Of a stretch of DNA of 64,000 nt, positions 1 to 8,656 are shown piece after piece. The stretch is taken from NCBI RefSeq assembly GCF_000242895.2, contig NC_021171.1:840001-904000 (forward strand), written 5' to 3'. The translations under genes were made by a program, and so were the position numbers. The DNA is from Bacillus sp. 1NLA3E (GTDB lineage Bacteria > Bacillota > Bacilli > Bacillales > Cytobacillaceae). How positions within the stretch are numbered: the first letter of the stretch is position 1; every line of letters begins with the position of its first letter. Under the pieces are notes generated by a model that was given only the letters and a program-made list of their open reading frames with translations, ran no database searches and was not told the origin of the DNA.

Positions 1-175
1 GAAAATTTGGTGGAGAGAGATTGCGAAAGAAAAACAGTTCATACTCCAGCAAAATATTCTTAGCTTGCATTATCGTATTCTTGACCAAAATTATTATCGA
101 GTTTTCAGTAGTTTTGATGAACAAGCTGCTAAGGTTTGTTTTGCAGAATTAACGCAAAATGAAAAAAGTTATTAG
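1..175 (+). CDS. C-terminal fragment of an unidentified protein
   Basis: An open frame enters from the left edge and stops at TAG 173-175, giving 57 residues. It starts with KIWWREIAKEKQFILQQN and ends with ELTQNEKSY. The tail is charged, aromatic-rich and likely helical, with no membrane segment or metal motif. A terminator follows about 25 bases later, which supports this being a real gene end. I do not recognise the family from this fragment, and the upstream sequence would be needed to name it. Confidence 0.5.
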   Translation, partial: KIWWREIAKEKQFILQQNILSLHYRILDQNYYRVFSSFDEQAAKVCFAELTQNEKSY

Positions 176-200
176 GTTAATAATAAGTCGAACAAAAAAA

Positions 201-222
201 ACTCCAGATTTGGAGTTTTTTT
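201..222 (+). terminator. Rho-independent terminator
   Basis: ACTCCAGATTTGGAGT forms a short hairpin followed by a T-run. It ends the truncated gene on its left. A MITE copy is inserted directly after its T-tract. Confidence 0.75.
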
Positions 223-228
223 CGTTTT

Positions 229-415
229 GGCTCTGTTAAACAAGAATGTTGATTTCCGCTCCAGGCGCTTCGCGCACCTTAGGGGCGGGCGGTGAGCCTC
301 CTCGGCGCTAAAGCGCCTGCGGGGTCTCACCTGTCCCGCTGCTCCCGCAGAAGTCTTCGCGCCTTCCACTCCAATCAACATGTGCAAAAAATCAACATTG
401 AGCTTTAACACAGCT
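229..415. mobile_element. MITE-like GC-rich repeat, copy 1
   Basis: A 187-bp non-coding element starts GGCTCTGTTAAA and ends TTTAACACAGCT. The final base is changed from the AGCC seen in other copies. Between the inverted ends lies a GC-rich core that contrasts sharply with the AT-rich chromosome. The 8-mer TTCGTTTT occurs exactly at both flanks (221-228 and 416-423), as expected of a target-site duplication. The left duplication lies in the terminator T-tract and the right one touches the stop codon of the next gene. No open frame in it looks real. A transposase acting in trans is inferred. Confidence 0.85.
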
Positions 416-421
416 TTCGTT

Positions 422-1042
422 TTAATAAGCTAAACCCACTCTAGTTTTAAGAAATTGCTTTGAATGGATTTGTTTAATAGCAAAATCAGCTGTGTCGGAG
501 GTTGAGATAGATTGACCATGTAGGGGAAGAACATCTCGCTCATATCGATAATTTCCTGTTTTTTCTCCGGATGGTAAATAAGTTGGACATACGATAGTCC
601 AATCCAAATTAGACTGTTTTAACAGAAGATATGCACGAAGATGATCCTCAGTCGCTAAAGTGGACTTATTTCTAGATTCATTTGATTGAAAGCGGTATAG
701 GTTTGGTTCGTTCCGTGATTGTAAAATACCTGCTGTCCCAATTGTTATAATTCGTTTGATCCTATGGATTTCCATTTTATCAATAATTTTCGGCATGCTT
801 TGAGATAAAGTGGAACTCCCATCGGTACTTAATGCGCTGATGATAATATCAGTTCCCGCCATGGCCCTATCTAAATCTGCATCATTTAGGACGTTTCCCA
901 AAATTATGTTACGGTAAGGTTTATGACTTAAAATGGATGTTGGATTGCGCACTAAAGCTTGGACAGAATATCCTGCTTCCAGTGCGTCTGATAAAATGAT
1001 AGAACCCACTCTTCCGTTTGCTCCTAAAACACATATGTTCAC
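422..1042 (-). CDS. NAD(P)-binding Rossmann protein (NmrA/SDR-like)
   Basis: This 206-residue protein opens with a beta strand and the dinucleotide-binding loop GANGRVG at residues 7-13. That is the atypical-SDR (NmrA/epimerase-like) fold also seen in flavin reductase and YhfK-type proteins. An internal TIGTAGI stretch follows. The length fits a single Rossmann domain with a short substrate lid. The start codon is GTG, preceded by TAGGGTG about ten bases upstream. A MITE insertion lies within two bases of its stop codon and leaves the stop intact. It is probably a cytosolic oxidoreductase or redox sensor; the substrate cannot be inferred. Confidence 0.8.
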   Translation of the reverse strand: MNICVLGANGRVGSIILSDALEAGYSVQALVRNPTSILSHKPYRNIILGNVLNDADLDRAMAGTDIIISALSTDGSSTLSQSMPKIIDKMEIHRIKRIITIGTAGILQSRNEPNLYRFQSNESRNKSTLATEDHLRAYLLLKQSNLDWTIVCPTYLPSGEKTGNYRYERDVLPLHGQSISTSDTADFAIKQIHSKQFLKTRVGLAY

Positions 1043-1157
1043 GAAATGTTCACACCCTAGACACGAAAATTACCAAATATCCCTTTGATAATTATTTCGT
1101 TATGATATATTTAAATTGTTTATTTGTCAGAAAAAATAAAAATTAGGAGGGATGACC

Positions 1158-1247
1158 GTGGAACAATTTACAATTACGCTTGCAATCGCAAGTTTAATGG
1201 TTTTAGTATATTTTATCAGTTATTCCATAATTAAAAAACCCTCATAA
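1158..1247 (+). CDS. Very small predicted membrane protein (29 aa)
   Basis: A short frame starts at GTG 1158, seven bases after a strong AGGAGG; an in-frame ATG at 1152 sits too close to that site. The product, MEQFTITLAIASLMVLVYF followed by ISYSIIKKPS, is one hydrophobic helix with a short basic tail. A terminator follows one base after the stop. The combination of ribosome site, hydrophobic helix and terminator supports a real small gene. The family is not recognised. Confidence 0.6.
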   Translation: MEQFTITLAIASLMVLVYFISYSIIKKPS

Positions 1248-1278
1248 ACTGCTTGCATTTGCATGCAGTCTTTTTTTT
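1248..1278 (+). terminator. Terminator after the 29-aa ORF
   Basis: ACTGCTTGCA pairs with TGCATGCAGT with one mismatch, followed by eight T. Confidence 0.8.
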
Positions 1279-1313
1279 AGAAAAGCCCCATTCTCGAAAG
1301 AATGGGGCTTTTG
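1279..1313 (-). terminator. Terminator after the SASP gene
   Basis: AAAAGCCCCATTC and GAATGGGGCTTTT form a perfect 13-bp stem. On the minus strand a T-run follows, placing it after the SASP gene. Confidence 0.8.
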
Positions 1314-1345
1314 CCATATTTATTCAATTTTTGGAAATAGGAACT

Positions 1346-1549
1346 TTAAAACTGACCGCTAAGTTGTTGCTGAGACATTTGAACTAAACGCTTTGTAATT
1401 TCTCCACCAACAGAACCGTTAGCCCGCGACGTTGTGTCTGCACCTAATTGGACTCCAAATTCAGATGCAATCTCATACTTCATTTGGTCAAGCGCTTGTT
1501 CTACTCCAGGAACTAGTAAGTTGTTTGAGGAATTGCTTCGGTTACTCAT
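1346..1549 (-). CDS. Small acid-soluble spore protein, alpha/beta type
   Basis: A 67-residue protein with the alpha/beta SASP layout. The N-terminus is Asn/Ser-rich, followed by a helix around [20 protein letters not shown], then [17 protein letters not shown]. The family coats spore DNA and protects it from UV and heat, and is cleaved by the GPR protease at germination. The EIASEFGV stretch matches the GPR cleavage region. Length and composition are typical. The start is ATG, about ten bases after GAGGAG. Expression in the forespore under SigG is expected for the family but no promoter was verified here. Which ssp paralogue this is cannot be told. Confidence 0.95.
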   Translation of the reverse strand: MSNRSNSSNNLLVPGVEQALDQMKYEIASEFGVQLGADTTSRANGSVGGEITKRLVQMSQQQLSGQF

Positions 1550-1813
1550 TAAATATCATCTCCTCATAAAATTTTAATTAATATGGTTGGGTAGGCTGGA
1601 TTTGCACCAGTAGCAGATATTATGTCTGCTCCACTTTGGTTAACCCATCGGAGAAATAATTTATTCGTTGTATACTCACTATTATGGTTTTATTTGAGGG
1701 GATTATTCTGATCGATTACCGGCAATTTTTCCCATTAGGAAAATTAATTATACATATGCTTTCGAACTCGTGAAACAATATAAATAATAACCGTAAATGG
1801 GGGGGTGAAGTTA

Positions 1814-2056
1814 ATGGGGATGTGTCCAATTTGCAATGGGTTTGAGCAAGTTACTGTTACTTGTCCCTCTTGTGGCAAGGTTATGGATGACAGTGGAAGG
1901 ATTATGGACTTTTATGATGATTATAGTGCCTATATGGAAATAGATGAACTGAAGCTGGAAGATGGATATGCTAATACTTTTTCTGGAAGCAAATGTCCGC
2001 ATTTAATGAGTTGTCTGTTATGTGGTAGAAACGAGATTCAATTCATTCAGGAATAA
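1814..2056 (+). CDS. Small Cys-rich zinc-ribbon protein
   Basis: An 80-residue protein beginning MGMCPICNGFEQ. Cysteines occur as CPIC, CPSC and a C-terminal CPHLMSCLLC group, suggesting one or two zinc-binding knuckles. The middle is acidic and aromatic (DFYDDYSAYMEID). An in-frame GTG lies nine bases earlier, but the ATG at 1814 is correctly spaced from the G-rich ribosome site (GGGGGGTGA), so it is preferred. The function is unknown; a structural zinc site or a protein-interaction role is likely. A bidirectional hairpin follows the stop. Confidence 0.7.
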   Translation: MGMCPICNGFEQVTVTCPSCGKVMDDSGRIMDFYDDYSAYMEIDELKLEDGYANTFSGSKCPHLMSCLLCGRNEIQFIQE

Positions 2057-2057
2057 A

Positions 2058-2127
2058 GAAGCAGACTTCATTCGCAGTCAGGCATGTGGTTCTAATCCTA
2101 ACTATCGATTGTTAGTCTGCTTCCTTT
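2058..2127. terminator. Bidirectional terminator
   Basis: GAAGCAGACT pairs with AGTCTGCTTC across a long loop that has its own small hairpin. A T-rich tail follows. It separates the zinc-ribbon gene from convergent msmX. Confidence 0.6.
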
Positions 2128-2184
2128 TAGTCTCTAACGCAAGGCGCAGTCTTCCTATTGTTTGAATAAGATTGGCCCATGAGC

Positions 2185-3285
2185 TTATAAATGAATTCTT
2201 AATTCTGTTTGCGTATCAAAGAAATGTGCCTTATTCATATCTAATGCAAGTTCCAGCATTTCCCCAGGTTTAAAGTTAGTTCGTGAATCAAGACGTGCTA
2301 TGAATTCCTGTCCTAAAAGGTTAGAATAGATCATTGTTTCTGCTCCAGTTAATTCGGCAACTTCTATTTGAATGGAAATCTTCGAGCCTATAGATGCATC
2401 AATAAAAATTGGTTCATCATGTATGTCCTCCGGACGAATTCCAAAGACAATGTCTTTCCCAATATAGTCTTGGTCACGGAGCATTTTCATTTTCCCTTCA
2501 GGAATCGCAAGTTTCACAGTGCCGACATTGAAATAGCCTTCTTCAATTTTTCCTTTGAAAAAGTTCATCGCTGGTGATCCAATAAAACCAGCAACAAAAA
2601 TATTTTCAGGTGAGTCATAAACATCCTTTGGTGCCCCAACCTGTTGAATGATACCGTCTTTCATCACGACAAGACGTGTTGCCATGGTCATTGCTTCTGT
2701 TTGATCATGAGTAACATAAATAGTAGTGGTTTGTAACCGTTGATGCAATTTGGCAATTTCCGCCCGCATTTGGACACGAAGTTTTGCATCGAGATTAGAC
2801 AAAGGTTCATCCATCAAGAATACTTTGGCATCACGGACAATGGCTCGTCCTAATGCAACCCGTTGACGTTGACCACCAGATAATGCTTTTGGTTTACGGG
2901 TTAAGTATTCTTCTAGACCAAGTGTGGTTGCTGCTTCCCGGACTCGTTTGTCTATTTCAACTTTCGGGAATTTTCGAAGCTTTAATCCAAAAGCCATATT
3001 ATCATAAACTGTCATATGAGGATAAAGTGCATAGTTTTGAAATACCATCGCAATATCTCTGTCTTTTGGTGGTACATCGTTAACTCGTTTATTATCAATA
3101 TAAAAATCACCTTTAGAGATCTCCTCAAGACCAGCGATCATTCTTAACGTGGTAGACTTACCACATCCTGATGGGCCTACAAAAACTATAAATTCTTTAT
3201 CTTTAATAAGGAGATTGAAATCGCTTACTGCTGTGACCTTATTATCGTAAACCTTATAAATATGATCTAGCTTAAGTTCTGCCAT
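2185..3285 (-). CDS. msmX: Multi-sugar ABC transporter ATPase MsmX/UgpC
   Basis: This 366-residue ATPase energises carbohydrate importers of the CUT1 type. Walker A is GPSGCGKST at 37-45. The signature is LSGGQRQRVALGRA, Walker B is VFLMDEPLSNLDAKLR, and the switch His is in YVTHDQTEAM. The C-terminal third is the MalK-like regulatory (TOBE/OB) domain. Length and sequence match B. subtilis MsmX, a shared ATPase serving several sugar importers encoded elsewhere. The standalone position here, with no permease nearby, fits that role. ATG 3285 is chosen because GGGGGAAG lies six bases upstream; a further in-frame ATG at 3300 overlaps that ribosome site. Confidence 0.93.
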   Translation of the reverse strand: MAELKLDHIYKVYDNKVTAVSDFNLLIKDKEFIVFVGPSGCGKSTTLRMIAGLEEISKGDFYIDNKRVNDVPPKDRDIAMVFQNYALYPHMTVYDNMAFGLKLRKFPKVEIDKRVREAATTLGLEEYLTRKPKALSGGQRQRVALGRAIVRDAKVFLMDEPLSNLDAKLRVQMRAEIAKLHQRLQTTTIYVTHDQTEAMTMATRLVVMKDGIIQQVGAPKDVYDSPENIFVAGFIGSPAMNFFKGKIEEGYFNVGTVKLAIPEGKMKMLRDQDYIGKDIVFGIRPEDIHDEPIFIDASIGSKISIQIEVAELTGAETMIYSNLLGQEFIARLDSRTNFKPGEMLELALDMNKAHFFDTQTELRIHL

Positions 3286-3407
3286 TAGTTCTTCCCCCAT
3301 ATGTAATATTTTCGCTTTCTAATCATAGTGTAACGAAATACTTCGAGAAGACATATGGGCAGTTCGCACAAAGAATTGATTACAATTTAGGCGAACTGCA
3401 AAAAGGC

Positions 3408-4307
3408 TTAAGATAATTCAAAAAGTAAGCATGCTTGATAGACAGTAACAGCACCTTGAAAACTCTTTAAGTTTATACCCGTTTTCTCCGTAAATTTATC
3501 TAATCGATATTGCAATGAATTTCGATGAATAAACAATTTTTTTGCGGTTAACGTCACGTTTAAATTATGTTCAATAAATGCTTTAATCGTAACGAGCATC
3601 TCATGGTCTTCTGAGAAAACAGGCAATAGGTCTCGCTGCAATATTTTTTGGAGTTCATCTGATAATTGCAATGTGATAAATAAAGGAAATAATTTTTCAA
3701 ATCCTAACACTCTTTCCATAGGAAGAAGTGATCTTCCCTTTTCAAACATTTTACTCTCATCTGAAAATATGACCGGAGTTTCATTTGATAACGGACGGTG
3801 CCTTCCTACATAAAAATAGGGATTGATGAAAAATTCACTTTCTAAGGTTTGGACAATTGACTCAAAATCATTCTCAAAAAGATGTGGATTGATTTCGATA
3901 ATCAATCCATTAAAGGGATCCTGCCATACAATTATTGTGTTATTATGGAAAAACCCCTTTAATGCTGCTTCCAATTCAGATAGAAGGATTTTTTCACCTG
4001 AATAAGAAAATTGACTAATTCGTATGATCTGACCATATGTAATGGGTGAATCTCCCTTTAAAAATAAAAATTGCTGCCACTTTTTTGCTTCTAAAGAACC
4101 GAAGAATGGGGAAGGCAAAATTGGTATATAATCAAATAATGTTTGTAAAACTGCTAATTCCGAATCGCCTATTTCGTTCTTAGGAATCCCAAACCAATTC
4201 CCTTTTTCTAGATTTCGAAACCAGTGGTAGCAAAGAGATTTTCCATCATTAAGAGGGTTGGAGCTTACCACGGTGTTTATGTAGAGAGTAGCAAGTTTAT
4301 TTAACAT
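3408..4307 (-). CDS. PucR/CdaR-type transcriptional regulator
   Basis: A 299-residue protein whose last 60 residues are the PucR C-terminal helix-turn-helix. The sequence FIEHNLNVTLTAKKLFIHRN followed by SLQYRLDKFTEKTGI is typical of PucR/CdaR/SdaR regulators. The N-terminal 230 residues have no recognised sensor motif. ATG 4307 has AGGAG about nine bases upstream. It lies upstream of msmX on the same strand with about a 120-bp gap, so it may control sugar import, but that is inference from position only. Confidence 0.8.
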   Translation of the reverse strand: MLNKLATLYINTVVSSNPLNDGKSLCYHWFRNLEKGNWFGIPKNEIGDSELAVLQTLFDYIPILPSPFFGSLEAKKWQQFLFLKGDSPITYGQIIRISQFSYSGEKILLSELEAALKGFFHNNTIIVWQDPFNGLIIEINPHLFENDFESIVQTLESEFFINPYFYVGRHRPLSNETPVIFSDESKMFEKGRSLLPMERVLGFEKLFPLFITLQLSDELQKILQRDLLPVFSEDHEMLVTIKAFIEHNLNVTLTAKKLFIHRNSLQYRLDKFTEKTGINLKSFQGAVTVYQACLLFELS

Positions 4308-4367
4308 TTGTCTGTTCTCCTGATTGAAATGATGTTTGAAACTAATTCCATTTTACATTTTCTGTGA

Positions 4368-4580
4368 TTAATTATCGTATACATGAAAAAGCATTAATTC
4401 ATGAATTTGGGAAACAAGCATTTCTTGGTCTTCTGATGCTGGAGCTGTCGAGGTCCATTCGATTTTTCCTGTTTGGTTGTAGATTCCAGAGAACTGCTGT
4501 TTTTTAAAGAAAAATGAAAACTTCCAACCTGGTAATTGACTGTTTTGGAAAAGTGGTTGAAATTGAAAGTGATTAATCAA
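4368..4580 (-). CDS. yheE: YheE-like small protein (DUF5342)
   Basis: The 70-residue product contains FQPLFQNSQLPGWKFSFF, an SGIYNQTGKIEW stretch and the ending IHELMLFHVYDN, as remembered for B. subtilis YheE (about 72 residues). An upstream in-frame extension exists, but TTG 4580 is preferred. It has AAGGAGGCG about eight bases ahead and gives the family length. It sits next to yheD as in B. subtilis. The function is unknown; the yheC/D/E neighbourhood is linked to the spore coat. Confidence 0.8.
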   Translation of the reverse strand: MINHFQFQPLFQNSQLPGWKFSFFFKKQQFSGIYNQTGKIEWTSTAPASEDQEMLVSQIHELMLFHVYDN

Positions 4581-4708
4581 TTTTTTCGCCTCCTTCTTAT
4601 TATATTTTGAAGGATTGGACCTAGCAAACGCAATTAATAAGTATTTAAGTGACCGAAAAGCCAAAAAGATAGCTGCTACGGTCACTCCGAGGGCAAAAAA
4701 AGTAAGCC

Positions 4709-6079
4709 TTATTTAAATATTTCCTCAGGATTTTTTATTGCTTGTTCTGATAAAAAAACAGCAAATGCTAGGGAGAGTTTTCTTGATAGCACCTCAAACT
4801 TTCTTAAATGTGGATGATTAAATATTGATCTTCCAGGCTTGGAGTTAGCTTCAAATACCCATACATCACCATTTCGATCGATTCCTACATCAAAACCAAC
4901 TTCTCCGATAATTCCTTGGACTTGTTGTTCAAGCGCGATACTCATATCAATAACAACTTCATTTAACTTGTTCAAGTATTTTTGCCGCTCAATTTGATCA
5001 GGAAATATGTCTTCAATAGTTTTTATTTCTCCACCACTTTGAAGATGAGTTGTAACACTTCCATGTCCTGCCACTTTCGCTGCAATCGCGGTTACTTGCC
5101 ACTTGCCAAGTTCATCTTTATTAGTATGGATTCGATAATCAATCGGACGTTGATCCATTCTCATTAAATGAATCCCTTGTTGAACAAGCATAGTTGCTAG
5201 GTTTTTCTTGGGGAAAATGTTTTTAACAAGGCTTTCCAAGCTCTTAAACTTGGTTAATTTATTTACTCCTTGATCATCTTGATAGCGGCAAAAATAAGTA
5301 TTATTTTTTTTGTTAAATATAATTTGATGAATGCCTTGCCCAAGGCTACTGTTTTTTGGTTTGATAAAAACATGACCATAATCTGCTAACATTCGTTCTA
5401 TCGTAGAAAAGGATTGAAACGAAAGGGTCTCAGGCAAATATTTGGATACAACATCATTCTGATAAAGGCGCTCGTAAATATCTAATTTGTTAAAAAAGCC
5501 AGGATTGTACCAAGGAATTAAATATTCCTCCTGTAAACGTTCTTTAATATTCTTAGGTTTAAGTAGTTTTTCACTAAGTCGGTTTGGCAATCTATCATAA
5601 ATCACATTCGGAAATGGGATGTCCATTCTTTTCCAATTGTTTTGATGATAAAAGAAACCATTAATCTGTCCATTTTCCCAATCTATATGTTGTTCCCCAA
5701 AAACAAATGGTAAGGCCCCGACTGATTTCGCTGTCGACAGGAGTTTGGCGAAGATAGCGCTACGTTCACCAATTGGTCGGAAGGGATAGGGAGTAAAACC
5801 ACAGGTGAAAATACCAACTAATGGACCAAGAAACAGGGTACCATTATCAACAAATACATGAAGTGGTAATTGGAAATCTGGAAAGAGAAGGGCATCTTGG
5901 ACATCCTCGCTGATTACAAGTAGATCTTTCTGGTCAGGATGGGGAAGGCACTCGACTTCAATCATCTTACTACCAAAGGAAATTCTTTGAATCTGGACTT
6001 CGCTTTTAAGTCCAGAAGGATGATAAACTGTGTTACTTAAGTTTTGGTCAATGACAATTTGGTATTGTTTCCTCATCAT
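4709..6079 (-). CDS. yheD: YheC/YheD-family ATP-grasp spore-coat-associated protein
   Basis: About 456 residues. The N-terminal half is beta-rich. The C-terminal half is an ATP-grasp-like domain with FIKPKNSSLGQGIHQI, a QGIHLMRMDQRPIDYRIH segment and GEVGFDVGIDRNGDVWVFEAN, where the late Glu/Asn pair would bind magnesium. The family ligates or modifies an unknown substrate and is associated with the coat in B. subtilis. ATG 6079 is preferred over the longer frame because GAGAGGAA lies just upstream. Only one YheC/D member is present here where B. subtilis has two. The reaction is not established. Confidence 0.85.
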   Translation of the reverse strand: MMRKQYQIVIDQNLSNTVYHPSGLKSEVQIQRISFGSKMIEVECLPHPDQKDLLVISEDVQDALLFPDFQLPLHVFVDNGTLFLGPLVGIFTCGFTPYPFRPIGERSAIFAKLLSTAKSVGALPFVFGEQHIDWENGQINGFFYHQNNWKRMDIPFPNVIYDRLPNRLSEKLLKPKNIKERLQEEYLIPWYNPGFFNKLDIYERLYQNDVVSKYLPETLSFQSFSTIERMLADYGHVFIKPKNSSLGQGIHQIIFNKKNNTYFCRYQDDQGVNKLTKFKSLESLVKNIFPKKNLATMLVQQGIHLMRMDQRPIDYRIHTNKDELGKWQVTAIAAKVAGHGSVTTHLQSGGEIKTIEDIFPDQIERQKYLNKLNEVVIDMSIALEQQVQGIIGEVGFDVGIDRNGDVWVFEANSKPGRSIFNHPHLRKFEVLSRKLSLAFAVFLSEQAIKNPEEIFK

Positions 6080-6323
6080 ATCGGTTCCTCTCTTTCGGTA
6101 CTTTGAAATTGACATGGGCAAAAGCTGATATGGTATCCTATGAACTTAAAAAACATATTGTGCGTCACCCATAATGTTGATCCTTTCAATCATCGATAAT
6201 ATTTCGGGGAGTCCATTCATATAATGATAAAATTCAAGCAGTAATGAAAAGCTTGATCATATCGCAATTAGAGGCATGCTTTGGTATAGTAAAATGGATT
6301 GTTTAATAAAAGGAGAGATTGCT

Positions 6324-6674
6324 ATGGCCGTTAATTTGTATGATGCCGCTTATGAATTAGAGAAGGCAGTTCGTCAGAGTGATGAATATGCACGATTACA
6401 AAAAATGTATCAGGATGTTTACGCTGATGAAGCAGCAAAAAAAATGTTTGAAAGTTTTCGTACAATTCAACTAAATTTACAGCAAAAACAGATGATGGGT
6501 CAGGAAATTTCTCAACAAGAAATTGAACAGGCTCAAAGAACGGTAGAATTAGTGCAACAACATCCAAAAATTGCTGGATTAATGGAAGCTGAACAGCGGA
6601 TGAGTATGGTCATTGCAGACCTTAATAAAGTAATTATGAAGCCGTTGGAGGAATTGTACAGCACACATCAATAA
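6324..6674 (+). CDS. yheA: YheA/YmcA-type (UPF0342) protein
   Basis: This 116-residue, almost entirely helical, Gln/Glu-rich protein matches the YlbF/YmcA family. Landmarks are VNLYDAAYELEKAVRQSDEY, a DEAAKKMFESFRTIQ stretch and QQHPKIAGLMEAEQRMS. Members form all-helical dimers; YheA itself has no settled function. The longer frame upstream is rejected because AGGAGAGATT precedes ATG 6324 at normal spacing. It lies between yheD and yhaX, as in B. subtilis synteny. Confidence 0.9.
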   Translation: MAVNLYDAAYELEKAVRQSDEYARLQKMYQDVYADEAAKKMFESFRTIQLNLQQKQMMGQEISQQEIEQAQRTVELVQQHPKIAGLMEAEQRMSMVIADLNKVIMKPLEELYSTHQ

Positions 6675-6753
6675 TCACTGCAAAGTTCTAATTGCTCACC
6701 CCTATTCATACATCTTTATAAGACACTTACATCTTAGAATAGGGGGCCAATCA

Positions 6754-7623
6754 ATGATTTACCGATTGCTTGCTTTAAATATTGATGGGACACTTCTGCA
6801 GTCAAATGGAAAACTTCACCGCTCTTCTAAAGAGGCAATAGCGTATGTCATGCAAAAAGGTATATATGTTACCCTCGTGACATCACGGAGTTTCCCATCA
6901 GCTAGTAGGGTAGCTAAAACATTAAAAATTCCGTCAATGCTAGTCACACATCGAGGTGGCTATATTGCTAATGCAGTAGAAAAACAGATTCTCGCTAAAA
7001 GGATTCCTGAAGAAGTAACCTATGAGATAGTCCGGTTTCTTGAAGGACTCTCATGTCAAATTAGGATTCTTCATGAACGTTTCTCGTTAATTAATAAATC
7101 AAAAACAAATCATAATTTATTAGCTAAAACAGTGTTTAGTAGTTCTGGAGAACCTGCACTATATGCTCACCAATTTGTCGACAGTATTAGTGAAAGCATT
7201 GTCGAACAACATATTGCTCCTCCGAAAATAGAGGTATTTTTCGAAAACAAAGAAGAACTTGAAGATGGGAAAAAAGCTATATCGCAAATGTTTACTGAGG
7301 TAGATATGACCGAGTTAGACCCATTACGGTTGGATATTGTACCGTCTGGAGTTTCAAAGCTGAATGGTCTCATTTATTTAGGAGAACAGCTCGGAATCTC
7401 GAGGAAAGAGATGGTGACAATTGGAGCTGACTTGGATGATATTCCAATGATCGAGGCTGCTGGACTAGGAGTGGCGATGGGGAATGCGCCTGGAGCCGTT
7501 AAACAAGCAGCAGACTGGATTACCAGGTCCCAAAATGAACAAGGGATTTCGTACATGGTAAAAGAACATTTTCGAAAACAGCAGCCAATTGAGTTTCTCA
7601 AAAAAATGAATATTATTAAATAG
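6754..7623 (+). CDS. yhaX: HAD-superfamily Cof-type phosphatase YhaX
   Basis: A 289-residue Cof-like HAD hydrolase. Motif I is changed: LNIDGTLL has Asn where the nucleophile Asp normally stands (DxD). The rest of the fold is present: VTSRSFPS as motif II, SKLNGLIYLGEQLGI around motif III, and GADLDDIPMIEAAGLGVAMGNA as motif IV. B. subtilis YhaX is a stress or sporulation-linked member. The altered first Asp suggests reduced or altered phosphatase activity. The start has AGGGGG upstream. Translation of ttaaatattgatggg gives LNIDG, so the change is seen directly. Confidence 0.88.
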   Translation: MIYRLLALNIDGTLLQSNGKLHRSSKEAIAYVMQKGIYVTLVTSRSFPSASRVAKTLKIPSMLVTHRGGYIANAVEKQILAKRIPEEVTYEIVRFLEGLSCQIRILHERFSLINKSKTNHNLLAKTVFSSSGEPALYAHQFVDSISESIVEQHIAPPKIEVFFENKEELEDGKKAISQMFTEVDMTELDPLRLDIVPSGVSKLNGLIYLGEQLGISRKEMVTIGADLDDIPMIEAAGLGVAMGNAPGAVKQAADWITRSQNEQGISYMVKEHFRKQQPIEFLKKMNIIK

Positions 7624-7628
7624 TGAAC

Positions 7629-7675
7629 GGGGCTCTTCCATAACCTGGTAAACAGGATTTGGGGAGCCCTATTGT
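7629..7675 (+). terminator. Probable terminator after yhaX
   Basis: GGGGCTC pairs with GGGAGCCC across a loop, followed by a weak T/G-rich tail. Confidence 0.5.
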
Positions 7676-7802
7676 TGTGGGGTACCTTTCGAAGCTAAAA
7701 TTCTATCAAGTAAAATAATTGTATAAAATTTTTAGAAAAGTCTTACCATCTCGTACAACTTCCATTTATAATGATAGTTGAAGATAAAGGGGGGGATTTT
7801 CA

Positions 7803-8594
7803 GTGACGGGAAGGATTATTATTGAGCCGGTTAATGTTACTGTAAATGGCCGAGTTGCGACAGTAGAATTGAATAGGCCAGAAGCTTTAAATGCGTTAAA
7901 TAAAGATCTTATTAAGTGTCTTGCTATTAAATTGAAGGAAATAAGCATATCGGATGATCTTGATATCGTGGTGTTAACCGGAGCAGGGCCGGTATTCTCT
8001 GCTGGTGGGGATATTAAAACAATGCTTATGGATATTGATGAAAGCGATTTCCTTTCGGTGATGGAAACCATTAGTGAATTAGTAATCACTCTTTATTGTT
8101 TACCAAAGCTTACTATCAGTGCCATTACGGGTGCAGCAGCTGGTCTGGGTTTGAGTCTTGCACTAGCAACGGATTATATTTTGGCAGATAGCTCATGTAA
8201 AATCGCCATGAATTTTATCAAAATTGGACTTATACCTGATGGGGGAGCTCATTTTTTCCTTGAGAAGCTTGTGGGAGAATCAAAAGCAAAGCAGATCATT
8301 TGGAAAGGGGAAAAAATGTCTGCTAATGAAGCTCAAAGGTTTGGAATCATTAATGAAGTGGTTGAAAATAATATACATATTGCTTTAGAGGCAAAAGTTG
8401 AGGAATGGTTAAACGAGCCGATTCAAGCAATGATTAAGACCAAGAAAATATTTGCTGAAAATAATCGACCTGAGTTGTTGAAGGTACTGGAATTAGAAAA
8501 GAATGCTCAGATAAAAATGCGTGAAACCATCGATCATAAGGAAGGAATTTCTGCGTTCGTTGAAAAACGTCAGCCAAAGTTTATTGGCCGATAA
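7803..8594 (+). CDS. yhaR: Enoyl-CoA hydratase/isomerase family protein YhaR
   Basis: A 263-residue crotonase-fold protein. ELNRPEALNALN is the N-terminal signature, GPVFSAGGDIKTM forms the first oxyanion-hole strand, and AITGAAAGLGLSLALATDY forms the second. The IGLIPDGGAHFFL region corresponds to the catalytic loop of hydratases. The family acts on acyl-CoA thioesters in the cytosol. The GTG start is preceded by a run of G residues. It is a single gene between yhaX and yhzD. The substrate is unknown. Confidence 0.9.
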   Translation: MTGRIIIEPVNVTVNGRVATVELNRPEALNALNKDLIKCLAIKLKEISISDDLDIVVLTGAGPVFSAGGDIKTMLMDIDESDFLSVMETISELVITLYCLPKLTISAITGAAAGLGLSLALATDYILADSSCKIAMNFIKIGLIPDGGAHFFLEKLVGESKAKQIIWKGEKMSANEAQRFGIINEVVENNIHIALEAKVEEWLNEPIQAMIKTKKIFAENNRPELLKVLELEKNAQIKMRETIDHKEGISAFVEKRQPKFIGR

Positions 8595-8620
8595 CTCCAC
8601 ATATATAGTTCCTAACTACA

Positions 8621-8656
8621 AAAAAAGCAAAGAGCGCTTGGGCTCTTTGCTTTTTT
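8621..8656. terminator. Bidirectional terminator between yhaR and yhzD
   Basis: AAAAAAGCAAAGAGC and GCTCTTTGCTTTTTT form a long stem with A- and T-runs on both sides, so it can end both convergent genes. Confidence 0.85.

Noticed and set aside
172-411. 79-residue minus-strand frame
   Set aside because: It lies almost wholly inside MITE copy 1 and has repeat-derived, low-complexity Arg/Ala content.
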